Of a DNA stretch of 64,000 bases, positions 53,372-62,831 are shown piece after piece. How positions within the stretch are numbered: the first letter of the stretch is position 1; each line of letters opens with the position of its first letter. A program made the translations under genes and the position numbers. The stretch lies in NCBI GenBank assembly GCA_021234155.1, contig JAJEKV010000031.1:10745857-10809856 (forward strand). The letters run 5' to 3'. The notes below the pieces were generated by a model that saw only the letters and a list, made by a program, of their open reading frames with translations, did not search any database and was not told where the DNA came from. The DNA comes from Isoetes taiwanensis. Lineage: Eukaryota; Streptophyta; Lycopodiopsida; Isoetales; Isoetaceae.

Positions 53372-56021
53372 ACAAACCATTAACATACAATAAACATTAT
53401 TAACACAAACCATTGCATTTGACATATTTAAATTAAAATCCCCTTAAACCCCCCTTTGGTTTGGGTGCATATTCACAGGGGGTTGCCGGCAACGAGTCAG
53501 CTGTCGGATGGGCATATTTGCCCTTTATTCCAAGATCCGGACCGTATATAGCGATCCTCGTTTGTGGGGTATGCATGTACAAGTTTTTGTATACTGTATA
53601 TTAAGGTTTGCAAAATACTATAAGGTTTGAGAGAATGTACTTAATGGTGTTAATTTTGTACATCTATTGTAAAATTTTTTATTTTTTTGAGGCTCTCATT
53701 TTGCCCCACGTAACCCGCGGTGAATATGCACCCAAACCAAAGGGGTTTAAGGGGATTTTAATTTAAATATGTCAAATGCAATGGTTTGTGTTAATAATGT
53801 TTATTGTATGTTAATGGTTTGTGTTAACTAAAAATTTTTTTTGGCCCCTGGGCCTTAAAGGATGGTGTAGATATAGACATTACCTAATACTCTAATGATG
53901 GATGGAAGGGCACTAAGAAATCCACAAATGCATGTAACAATTCACTTCTGCATGTAATACTGTGCATGGAGATTCCTTAGTGCATATAATGATTCCTTAG
54001 TGCATATGAATCATAATAGAAAATGGTAGTAGAGCTAAAAACAAGCCATTACATTCGAAGAGAAATGAGTTGCTACAAAAAAACCTAAAAGTTATTTGTA
54101 AGTTCACAGTGACCAAGTAGAAAATAAGTTGTATTCCATAAGAATTGAGCCTGAAAATCTTCAAGTCTCAAACAAGGGAATATAGTTCAGTACTCATTAC
54201 ATTTATATTAGCATGTATAGTGGTGAACGAAAGGAGTAAGGGCAGATGTATAAATGAAAATGTTCTTACCAACAATGATCGAGAATAGCACAAAGCAGAA
54301 CATGTAGAATATGGAAAGCACTAAAAAATACCCATAAGTAATCACCCAGTATGGAGCATCTCCAAGACCATGCATTTTCATCATGATCCGAAGGTTATTC
54401 TGCTTTTCATATATTAGAGATGTCAAGACAACCTGCGAAGGGCAAAAAAAAAAATTTATTGGTTATGCTTCGTGTAACAACACAGTTCAAAGCTGGAACT
54501 AAATCTACTAGCAGACAGAAAGCATAAAATCGTTTGTACCTCCATGTGCACGTTAGTGAGGTCACAAAGGTGTGGTATTTTTCTATTTGTTACTGGGGAT
54601 ATATTATCAGAAAAGTCCGCGTGTATAGTAATAGGGAATCGTTACGAGTCTGGTCCAAATTTTAGCAGATACATCACTTATGTTGCAGCACAAGTCCAAA
54701 AGATATTGCTCTTGCAAGATGGAGGAGAAAATAAAGTAAAAGGATGAGAAAGGAGGTCACTTACAGGAAACAGAAGTTGAATTACCCACATGAAAAAGAG
54801 CGGGCCTAAGAGACTAGTAAAGTCTAATGGAGTTCTTGATTCTTGCTTTGGCATTACCAAAATGGCAACTGTGCATCTGGCCCTTGTAATGACGTTAAAA
54901 ATGCCTGAGCAACCTGCAAAATATCCATACCTTGGAAAAAACTTCGAAAGACATGCTGTACTTGAACATGCCATGATTATTTCTTTTTCCTGCTGCTGAA
55001 TCTACAGAAAAAAGGATGGACCACAGAAAAACATTCAGTTGTTTCTTCAGCCATACCCTGCTATCGGATCTATAGAGGAATCAATCACCATCTATTTTTT
55101 GCCACTTCCTTTGTTCATTGCCCGCTTGCTACAGAAAGAATGTCTGAAGATGTTGCAGATAATGCTTCTTGAATATTTCGAAAGAGCCAGCAAGAAGCCA
55201 GCCCTCCATTGCTATAAAATATATGCCAATCTTGTGCCCCGCCATGTTGTTTTCTTTCTACATTGAACCGGCCCTGCCCTCATCCATCCATCCATCCATC
55301 CATCGCAAAAAAAGCTAAAAAAAACTCTTCTGCATGCTTCATTCCGTCCTCATCCATCTGCAAAAAAGCTAAAAAAAACTCTGCTTCTGCCGTCTGCTTG
55401 CCATCTGTACTGCCGAATCTGCATAAGAAGGAAAAAGGAGGGCCAACAGGAAAGAAAAGAGGAAAGAAGATGTCGCTTGATCCGCCATAGCTTGCCGCTG
55501 CCGCCCTAAAGAAAGAAATTTTTTCTGCCTTTTCTTTAAAAAAAACGAAGAAATGCTTTAGCCACAGAATGCCATGGAAACTTTGAATAGTATGGCACAA
55601 GTCGCTGAAGCAAGCATCCGCCGCGATAAGAAATGCTTTGGCCGGAATGCCATGGAAACTTTGAATAGTATGGCACAAACCGCGAAGCAAGCATCCGTCC
55701 CGCATCATCGCGCACTAAAGCACTAACGCTTCCACTCCAAAATTTTCCACTCTGGATCGCAAGAACATTAATTTTTGCAAGAATGCCCCGAAATGCTATC
55801 CGCGAGGCTTGCATGTTCAGCCCTAAAATAAAAAGGGCTTTGTTGTGAGCCCTTGGATGTTGGACCATTGGAAAAAAACTAAATCAACGACTAAGAAATG
55901 GTGCACCCTAGATGTAATGCATTAGTACATCCATTCGAATCACGCCATGAAATCTTAGGAAAACCTTTGTGAAAAGCTTTTGCAAAACACAAAGAAAACC
56001 CCCTGTTATTATGCTACATAT
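53371..56021 (-). mobile_element. Composite T-M element 5 (carries ABCA fragment)
   Basis: M module 53371-53860: arms around 53447-53480 and 53723-53760, a T run and a shortened hairpin GGCCCCTGGGCC facing inward. T end in reverse complement 55890-56021, ending CCCCCTGTTATTATGCTACATAT. The block next to the hairpin (53865-53985) is the reverse complement of 32210-32310 in element 2. The element lies within LINE-2. Its interior includes ABC transporter exons on the minus strand (54270-55000), running from the T end toward the M end. Ile/Leu-poor repeats near 55270-55400 (CATCCATCCATCC, AAAAAAGC) and 55555-55690 (a ~78-bp unit, AATGCCATGGAAACTTTGAA, twice) are also present. Confidence 0.7.
54270..55000 (-). 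pseudogene. ABC transporter A-subfamily fragment (exons), captured
   Basis: The minus strand has three exon-like pieces. About 54928-54993, after CTGTAG, reads AAGKRNNHGMFKYSMSFEVF. 54765-54911 reads VAQAFLTSLQGPDAQLP, needs a 1-nt shift, then LVMPKQESRTPLDFTSLLGP and LFFMWVIQLLFP, ending at CCT/GTAAGTGACC. 54270-54432, after TTCGCAG, reads VVLTSLIYEKQNNLRIMMKM, HGLGDAPYWVITYGYFLVLS and IFYMFCFVLFSIIV, ending at TTG/GTAAGAAC. EKQ..LRIMMKMHGLGD.PYW and the following membrane segments are characteristic of the plant ABCA (ABC2-type membrane domain) family. No ATPase domain exons are present, and the 17-nt gap before the middle exon is too short for an intron. This is a decayed fragment, not a gene. 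It is the best clue to a streptophyte host. Confidence 0.75.
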
Positions 56022-56334
56022 TGCAGTCACTTCAATTGTCCCTACGTCTGTATTTCCTCAGAATTTTTAATGCTCTAAATGCGAGATGTTGTGCGAAGCA
56101 GTTAACATATTCTCCTAAGAGGTGGCTTTTCAACTTTGCAACTTGACAATAGAAGCCCAGCTCTTGGTTGCTGCATTCTCTTGCTCCAAGTAAATGCAGC
56201 TTTTCAAATTTCACCAGGCGTCGTTCATGCTAGTCAATGTCACAACCAACACATAGCAAGCGGCTACCGGCAACGCCAGGCAGATAACGACCTGAACCAA
56301 CCTCGTCCGAAGCTCGATGAACACTAGTCATTAA

Positions 56335-57365
56335 TGGGATACTTGAGCAAGCTAGCTATGAAATAAAAGATGCATGTGATACAAGTATGGCTATAAGATT
56401 TCCATTAAATGATCCCGTCGTCATAAAGAATATCGAATGGCTGACGAAGAACCTCTACATATCTGGGGTTGATAAAGCATCCAATAACCCATCCTTTATA
56501 TGCCCACGTCACAAAAAACATGGACTTTAAAAGGCTTGGCAAATGGGGATTTTATGCCTACGGTAGTGAAAAGGAGAACCTATTGAAGGACCTCAATAAG
56601 GTAATAGAAGAGTATATCAAAGGCATTAGGAAGAGCAGGTAAATTACCATATCTTTTAGGCTTATTTAAAGCCCACAAATCTGAGTATAGATGGATAACT
56701 AACGCCCATGGCAATTGTGTATCTGAGAACTAGCGAGAGATCATCACGGTAGTACTTAATGAAATCTTGAACTTGTGGCCCGGAAATATCAAAAGATATA
56801 TGTGCTAATATCGACTTTTGTGGGTAGTAAATTAAATGTCAACCGGATTGTTAATTCAATATATGATGTGGCAATCAATGTACCCACGAGGATTGAGGAG
56901 GTGTTCGTAGCAAACATCACCAAATGTTATGAGAGCATACCCTTGCTTGGGGACCATGGTATTTGCAGTACCAGTGAAATGGTAATCAATGCTGCCTGGA
57001 ACTATATGAAGAACAAAAATAAGAATTATGAGCTATGGGTAAAACATTCCAGCAGGGGGGGTAAGGCGACAACTAAATGGTTTAAAACAGCCCCAAAGGG
57101 AAAATGCTGGTCCATGATGAGCAGGAAAAGGTTTACTATGATAAATAAATGGCTGCTGGCAAATTGCTATGTCCAAATGGGGAAAGGGATATGGCAGCAA
57201 ATTAGGGGTATACCAATGGGATTTGCATGCAGTCCTAATTGGTGCAATATCTACCTCGCATGGTTTGAATTGGAATTCATTAGAAATTTAGCAAGGCAAG
57301 GAAGATTTGATGAGATTAAGAAATTTAAATATGTGTTCCGTTATATGGACGATCTCCTAGCCAAT
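56335..57365 (+). pseudogene. PLE copy 3 exon 3, part b: RT core
   Basis: The frame resumes after LINE-2 with GILEQASYEIKDACDTSMAI, RFPLND, NIEWLTKNLYISGVDKASNN. It then breaks for about 250 nt (several stops) and is open from 56775: NSIYDVAINVPTRIEEVFVA, NITKCYESIPL, IRGIPMGFACSPNWCNIYLA, FRYMDDLLAN. Motif C YMDD is intact. The motif A aspartate is replaced by asparagine (AAC instead of GAC, residue 47 of the open stretch), which would abolish polymerase activity. The sequence is cut by element 6 right after the YMDD box. Confidence 0.75.
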
Positions 57366-57577
57366 ATGTAGCAAAATAACAGGGGGTTTCTTTTATATTT
57401 TTATACTTTTTTTCCTATGGTTTTTATATGATTTGGTGATGGTATTTGATAAGACATACTAATCGGTACATCTAGAGTGCACATACTATCACGTTATTTT
57501 TAATGACATTTTTCAATGGTTACAACTATGATTTCACTAAATATCCCTAAAAATATCCCTAATCGAACATGCACGAT

Positions 57578-58275
57578 CTCGAAAAAGGTTATTTTAGGGT
57601 TATTTGAGTTTTGGAGATTTCCGGGTCTTGTTGAGTCAAGGGCCACGAAAGCACGATCCAGGCAGCATCCTTTCAGATCTTGGTAAGGCAAGGGTTTAGT
57701 GAGGCAAGGGTTTGGAGCGACTTGGCGAGGATTCAAAGCAACTTCAAAGGTCCGTTTCTTTAACTCTTTTTTCAATTTGAGGGCCTTAGGTCTATTTTCC
57801 CTCGGTTCCACCCGGTTCGGGTGCGGTTGGTGCACTAGGAAAGAAAATGGCACGCATCGAAAAAGGTTATTTTAGGGTTATTTGAGTTTTGGAGATTTCC
57901 GGGTCTTGTTGAGTCAAGGGCCACGAAAGCACGATCCAGGCAGCATCCTTTCAGATCTTGGTAAGGCAAGGGTTTAGTGAGGCAAGGGTTTGGAGCGACT
58001 TCGAAAGCAGGATTCAGCAACTTCAAGGTCTGTTCTTTAACTCTTTTTTCAATTCGCAGGGCCTTAGGTCTATTTTCCCTGGTTCCACGGTTCAGGTGCA
58101 GTTGGTGCACTAGGAAAGAAAATGGCAGACCTCATAGATCCGGCAACTTCAAGGTCTGCTCTTTAGCTCTTTTTGCCATCCGCAGGGCCTTAGCTCTATT
58201 TTTTCCTAGTTCCATGGTTCAGGTGCAGTTGGTGACTGGCACTAAGAAAGAAAATGGCAGACCTCATATCCGCAG
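57578..58275. repeat. ~275-bp tandem repeat, 2.5 copies
   Basis: Units at 57578-57853, 57854-58126 and a partial unit 58127-58275. All share GGTTATTTTAGGGTTATTTG and/or AGGGCCTTAG(G/C)TCTATTTT and GTGCACTAGGAAAGAAAATG. The unit looks like a 5' UTR ending at an ATG (GAAAATGGCA). The open frames on the minus strand here are repeat artefacts. Confidence 0.85.
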
Positions 58276-58496
58276 ACCTCATGCCGGCAGTCACTAAGAG
58301 AAATGTATTAATGGGCCTTGGAAGGTCTGAAACCTCCAACACATTATCATGCAGAATTATATCCACCTGCTGGCAGTTTGAATCAGAACATTATTGATTG
58401 ATTCCAAGTTTACACCACCAGAGAAGGTAATCAATTGGCTTCCCTGAATATTAACTCCAGGAGATAATCAGTTTAATGGATGCTCATATATTGCAG

Positions 58497-58565
58497 AAGC
58501 AAGAACGCCAAGTTACCCACAATATTCGCGAGCAATTAAAGGAAACTTTTCGATCGAATATACAA
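58497..58565 (+). pseudogene. Captured 69-bp exon in element 6
   Basis: Between ATATTGCAG and GTAAGTTGG lie exactly 23 open codons starting KQERQVTHNIREQLKETF and ending NIQ. Both splice sites are strong and the length is a multiple of three. The charged helical sequence fits an internal exon of a coiled-coil protein. Parent gene unknown. No neighbouring exon was found with confidence. Confidence 0.45.
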
Positions 58566-60107
58566 GTAAGTTGGAGCTTCTACTAACGCTATCCTTACAT
58601 TGCTTAATGTGCCAATCTTGTTTCCTCGGCTTTAGCTAACTTCGCAAACTTCCGCGATAATTAACGGGCCCGCAAACACAATGAGTATGTCAACTCATCA
58701 TGTCACTCATACGCCTTTGAAAGATCTCTTATATAAAGTTCAGAATCACGCTTATAGTTCCATGAGAGATGCCTAGCCAAGCGCCACGTCGAAAAGCCAT
58801 AGACAAATGGGATAACGCAAATTCGGTATGGAAACGTTTCATTACAAGTTTGCGAGTGGTAAGCTACTCGAAATCTAAGCCCACGTATTTTGCAAACTTA
58901 CGTGCTTGAAGGCATGGTCATGCCTTTGAATTCCAAAACACTTGCTAACATGCAATTTTGGATTTTTGGATGAAGACATGGCATTATTGCCCTTTATATT
59001 ATGTTGGATAATTGATATTATTGATCTGAATCTCGAATTTGGAGAATAAGGCATCTATGACATGGCACATAAGAAGTAACGCTTAACTAAGCCTTCTATA
59101 AAGTTGCTTTTCCATGGAGCAGATTAATGCTTGGTTTGAATTGCACAAAGTCCGGTGAATTCAAATTAAAATAGTCGACAAGTTATATCCATCCGTGTTT
59201 GTGGTATGCCCGCTCAATGTCATGCGGGGAAAGCGAGATATATCTTTTACCTAATATATCTTTTAACTAATATCTTGGCGATGTGGCTTTCATTCAGGAG
59301 CAGACTAAATCTTAGGTGATCTTTGGAGCTTTTCGGATATTGCACATTTTGCACATTGCTAGATGTTTGGATCACAAGCAACATTGCAATTTATGAGAAT
59401 ATAATACATTACTTCTTTATTGTGGAGAAAGTGTACTGCTCTAGATGTTGCATTGCAAAAATAAATAGAGGTTTTATAGTTCTATACAAGATATGTTGCC
59501 ATTTGTTTATTTTGCTAAGGGCTCCAACACCCCAATTTTTTTTTATTACAGCAACCAACACATAACTATTATTAACATTAATTAACATAAAACTAACGAT
59601 TTAGGCCCTTAAAGTTTATCTATCTGCTTTTGTTAGGGCCCGAAGGGCCCAAAATTTTTTTTAATATAACAATCAACACACAAATACCATTAACATTATT
59701 AACGCAAACCATTGCATTTAACACATTTAAATTAAAATCCCCCTTAAACCCCCTTTGGTTTGGGTGCATATTCACACGGGGGGTGACGTAGGGCAGCGAG
59801 AGCCCTTATAATTATGATTTGTACGTACAATATCAACACCATATAGTATATTGTCTTAAATCTTATAGTATTTTGCAAATCTTGTTATACAGTATAACAA
59901 ATTTTGTACATCCATACCCACAAGCGAGGAACTTTTGTATGCGGTTTTAGATTAAGGAATAAGGGGTGAATATGCCTATCCAACAGCTCTCGTTCCGGAG
60001 TCACCCAGGTGTGAATATGCACCCAAACCAAAGGGGGTTTAAGGGGGATTTTAATTTAAATGTGTTAAATGCAATGGTTTGCGTTAATAATGTTAATGGT
60101 ATTTGTG

Positions 60108-60670
60108 TGTCCTAACATTAAGAGATTCCTTAGTAAGGCCGGACTGGAGAGCGGGCAACAAGTACAAATATATGACCTTAACATATTGGACATTACGGAA
60201 GAAACAGGATACACGAACTGGCGGCTCCGGGAATACAATTTGGTAGCCAAGCAAACTTCCTTAAGACAATACGGGTTTATGATGTGAGCATTAGGCTTGT
60301 TTCAAGCGGTAAAATATGATAAAAGGATGGCACTACCTTTTGACTCTATTAGATTTGTACATGCACACAAATTTTGAGACCATACTTCCAGGACTAGGAA
60401 TGTGGTCATATCACGAATTATGCCATGTCTATATGTAAACACTAACCCAAGTAAAAGCTGCAAAAAGATATTATGGACCTAATTCAACGGTTTGTGTCCA
60501 ATGGATTTGATGAAGGAGGGATGAAGAGAAGAATTATCAAATATATCAAAGCCGGTGATTTCCCTGGGATTAAATTTGGCGTCAACGCCTTTAATGCAAA
60601 TGATCAAGGAATACTAGAAGGTACGCTTAAAATGTTATTTAATATTTCAAAAGGATTTCGGGTGTTATAA
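60108..60670 (+). pseudogene. PLE copy 3 exon 3, part c: end of RT
   Basis: Resumes with CPNIKRFLSKAG and IYDLNILDITEETG (compare copy 1 CPIIRKFLGYAF and VYDMDYLGIKEET), then KYDKRMALPFDSIRFVHAH, RNVVISRIMPCLYVNTNPS and IQRFVSNGFDEGGMKRRIIK, YIKAGDFPGI, to a stop at 60670. Two frame breaks (about 60285 and 60375). As in copy 1, nothing resembling GIY-YIG follows the thumb region. Confidence 0.75.
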
Positions 60671-60833
60671 TAATACATGAAGCGGTATGGAGCAAACTAT
60701 AGGGTTGTAAAAAGACCCTACTATAACCGGGGTCCGCTCACCTATCGATTCTGATATAAAATGATCTCATTCTATTTGAGTAAAAGCAGGGGTCCTTTAT
60801 AACCTTACAAGTGAGGAGGTAGGGTTTTTTTTT

Positions 60834-62414
60834 GTGATCTGAATAAGACATTTTCTTTAAACTTGATGTAGCAAATAAATGGTAAAAGAACCACCCATAG
60901 ATGATTCTAAATATGCGTACCAGGATTGACTGGTGGTACATCTAAAAATATGGTACAGTCTACACCATGCAAAAAATAATAGACACAAGCTTAACTATGT
61001 CCTATCTCTAAGCTTTAATGGTGATTAGAGGTGGAAGACCCCCCCAAGTGACGAGAAATGAATTTACTAGGACTAGGACTAGACTGCCGATGAAATTTAT
61101 GACGAGGTTTTAAGGTTCTGACCTAAATAGTATGGCAGACCCTCGAGCTGATAAAGGACTTGGCAGGTCACAAATGACCAAAAATATCTTCTAAGATTGT
61201 GGCGGATAACCGAAGTCATGGGTTTTAATTGGATGCATTCGGACCGATAGCCATAGCTCGAGGATGAGTTTACACCAGGCGTAGAGGCGGAGAGGGAGCC
61301 GTGGTGCAAAAATTCTGAAATACTTGAGCAACTAAGTATGAATAGGAGAGGAGGCTCGGGAGCTTTGACTCCAAAGAAGTTTTGATGATAGCAGGTGGAT
61401 ACAATGCTAAAAGAGGCGGAGGTTTTAACCGAAACCCAGTGGTTACCGAGGAACAGCAATAATGAGCAATATGTTCTGAGACACAACAAAATGAGGATGA
61501 TATTAATTGAAAAAAAACGAAAAATCTACTGTGTAAAAACGAAGGTCTACTTGGTAAAATGAATTACCAAGAAAATGCATAAAGGATCTACAAAAGCGGG
61601 CGGATGTGCTATCATATATCTATATTAATCTATACGTTGATTATTTTACTATTAGATATCGGAATTATTTTGACTGTACATTTTTAGCAAAGGGTACATT
61701 AGGTGAAAGGCGAAGAGCCAAGAATCACCTAATGTACCTTTTAACTGGGTGGCTACCGGAGTCTATCGCTAACGTTCTCATGATTGGTCGCAGTGCGTGG
61801 TGATTCTTCTCCTAATGTATCATCTTTGCTGTTATAGTGTTCTACTCGTCGAAACGGATGTACTGGTCTATATATACTACATTGTGTAGTTACGGATTTA
61901 ACAGTAAATGAAAATGCATAGTCTGGGCAAAGTCGTGAACAGCCCCATGACAAAAATATTAGGTTGACGGGTAAGACTAAGTTTACTCTTTGTTAAACAT
62001 TGAACATGATGAAATAGTGATCAAATGTGGAGCATTTTTTATAAGTAAAGCTTCATTACATAATACAGGCACGCGTTTACCTCGGTTTTGCGGTGCATTT
62101 TAGGATGTTTTAATGGCAAATCGTTAAACCTTATTTTTATAAGGATAATGTGTACTATGGAATGACTTTCTAATGACTGGGCATCCCATAGAGTCGAAAA
62201 AGTTTTGTTTCCAAAAGAATGATGATCGAATCGGTAGATTAAAAAAAGAGTGTCAATAGTTTCTAAACCCATTTATCCATAGATTGGTGTACCGGACTCG
62301 GATCTATCTAGATCTTTGTGGATGGAATGATAAAACTATGGAGGGATTGACCAAAGTAGTATGATGTGCTAGTAGGATTGTTGTCCGGACTAGTTATGTC
62401 CGGTTTTTTTTTTT
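60834..62414 (+). mobile_element. PLE copy 5, 5' part, head-to-tail behind copy 3
   Basis: Near-identical to 41674-42537 plus 45575-46302 of copy 3, but without element 4. It starts right after the T run (GGTAGGGTTTTTTTTT) that closes copy 3. It ends at a T run after ACTAGTTATGTCCGG, the point at which copy 3 continues into its exon 2 acceptor. The first exon (61217-61510) is broken by small deletions relative to copy 3 but retains CAACAAAATGAGG where copy 3 has a stop. The hairpin is at 61687-61745. Whether the element continues to the window end (see 62832-63197) is unclear. Confidence 0.7.
61217..61510 (+). pseudogene. PLE copy 5 first exon, frameshifted
   Basis: Begins MGFNW and then loses frame. 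Pieces EDEFTPGVEAERE, WCKNSEILEQLSMNRRGG, AKRGGGFNRNP and NNEQYV match copy 3. Small deletions of 1-5 nt relative to copy 3 at several sites make it unreadable as one frame. Confidence 0.65.
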
Positions 62415-62831
62415 ATTACCATTTGGTGATATGTGTGCTTGTGACCATGAAGTTCCCAGTTGGTAATGGTTCAAGCAAAAATGCAATAGACATGAATGAT
62501 GATGAAGTGCACAATATATTTCATGGGTGTTATACTTGGTAAACATTATTTGCAAAAATTAGTTAAGAGCTTAAAGTATGACGATGCAAGATTTTGTTAG
62601 GGTTACAGTTGGAAAAAACAACGTGGATGAGCATATGAAATACGATTTCTTGGCAAATTGCGGATTCCTAGTACTGCCTCACTATCGAACACTGGCAAAG
62701 CACCTTGGGACTGACGGTAGGAAGGGCCGGTGGCCTAAGCTGGTGCTATTTATAGGGATGCATGTAACAGTCCGTTGTGCATTTTTTCCTTTTAGAAAAG
62801 CTTAGCCGATTGCTGCCTCCTGGCATCAAGC

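Larger units (their letters stand above)
48790..56325 (-). mobile_element. LINE-2 inserted in the PLE copy 3 RT exon
   Basis: A minus-strand LINE delimited by a 9-bp target duplication: AGTGATTAA at 48781-48789 and AGTCATTAA at 56326-56334 (one mismatch). It also has an (AAT)n tail at 48790-48812, the 3' end read on the minus strand. Contents along the minus strand: a 5' region with a 60-residue open frame (56032-56214), composite element 5 (53371-56021), GC-richer DNA, endonuclease pieces (51941-52186, 51372-51698), RT remnants (about 49500-50900) and a C-terminal domain (48867-49328). Without element 5 it is about 4.9 kb. Many frameshifts. Confidence 0.75.
57366..60107 (+). mobile_element. 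Composite T-M element 6
   Basis: Inserted between codons for ...DDLLAN and CPNIKRF of the PLE RT. The inferred empty site is CCAAT/TGTCC. T end 57366-57485: ATGTAGCAAAATAACAGGGG, then ACATCTAGAGTGCAC. M end 59637-60107: hairpin GGGCCCGAAGGGCCC, a T run, and arms that are near-perfect inverted repeats over about 100 bp (59673-59790 versus 60000-60107, outer part ATTAACATTATTAACGCAAA). The interior has a ~277-bp tandem repeat at 57578-58275 and a short exon at 58497-58565. No transposase. Confidence 0.75.
41674..60834 (+). mobile_element. Penelope-like retroelement, copy 3 (split by three insertions)
   Basis: The parts in order are: 5' region and first exon (41674-42537), element 4 with flanks (to 45574), rest of intron 1 (45575-46416), exon 2 (46417-47961), ~300-bp intron, exon 3 part a (48262-48789), LINE-2 (48790-56325), exon 3 part b (56335-57365), element 6 (57366-60107), exon 3 part c (60108-60670) and 3' tail to a T run at about 60834. 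The protein reading frame crosses the LINE-2 and element 6 junctions smoothly when compared with copy 1. Its 5' region and intron are duplicated at 60834-62414 (copy 5). Inactive: stops, frameshifts, a changed motif A and three insertions. Confidence 0.75.

Noticed and set aside
57500-58297. ORFs of 91-117 codons across the 57.6-58.3 kb repeat
   Set aside because: They repeat with the tandem unit on both strands, show no domain, and follow the repeat period.
12340-60834. Telomeric association of the endonuclease-lacking PLEs
   Set aside because: No TTTAGGG or similar arrays adjoin any copy. Only isolated single units occur by chance.
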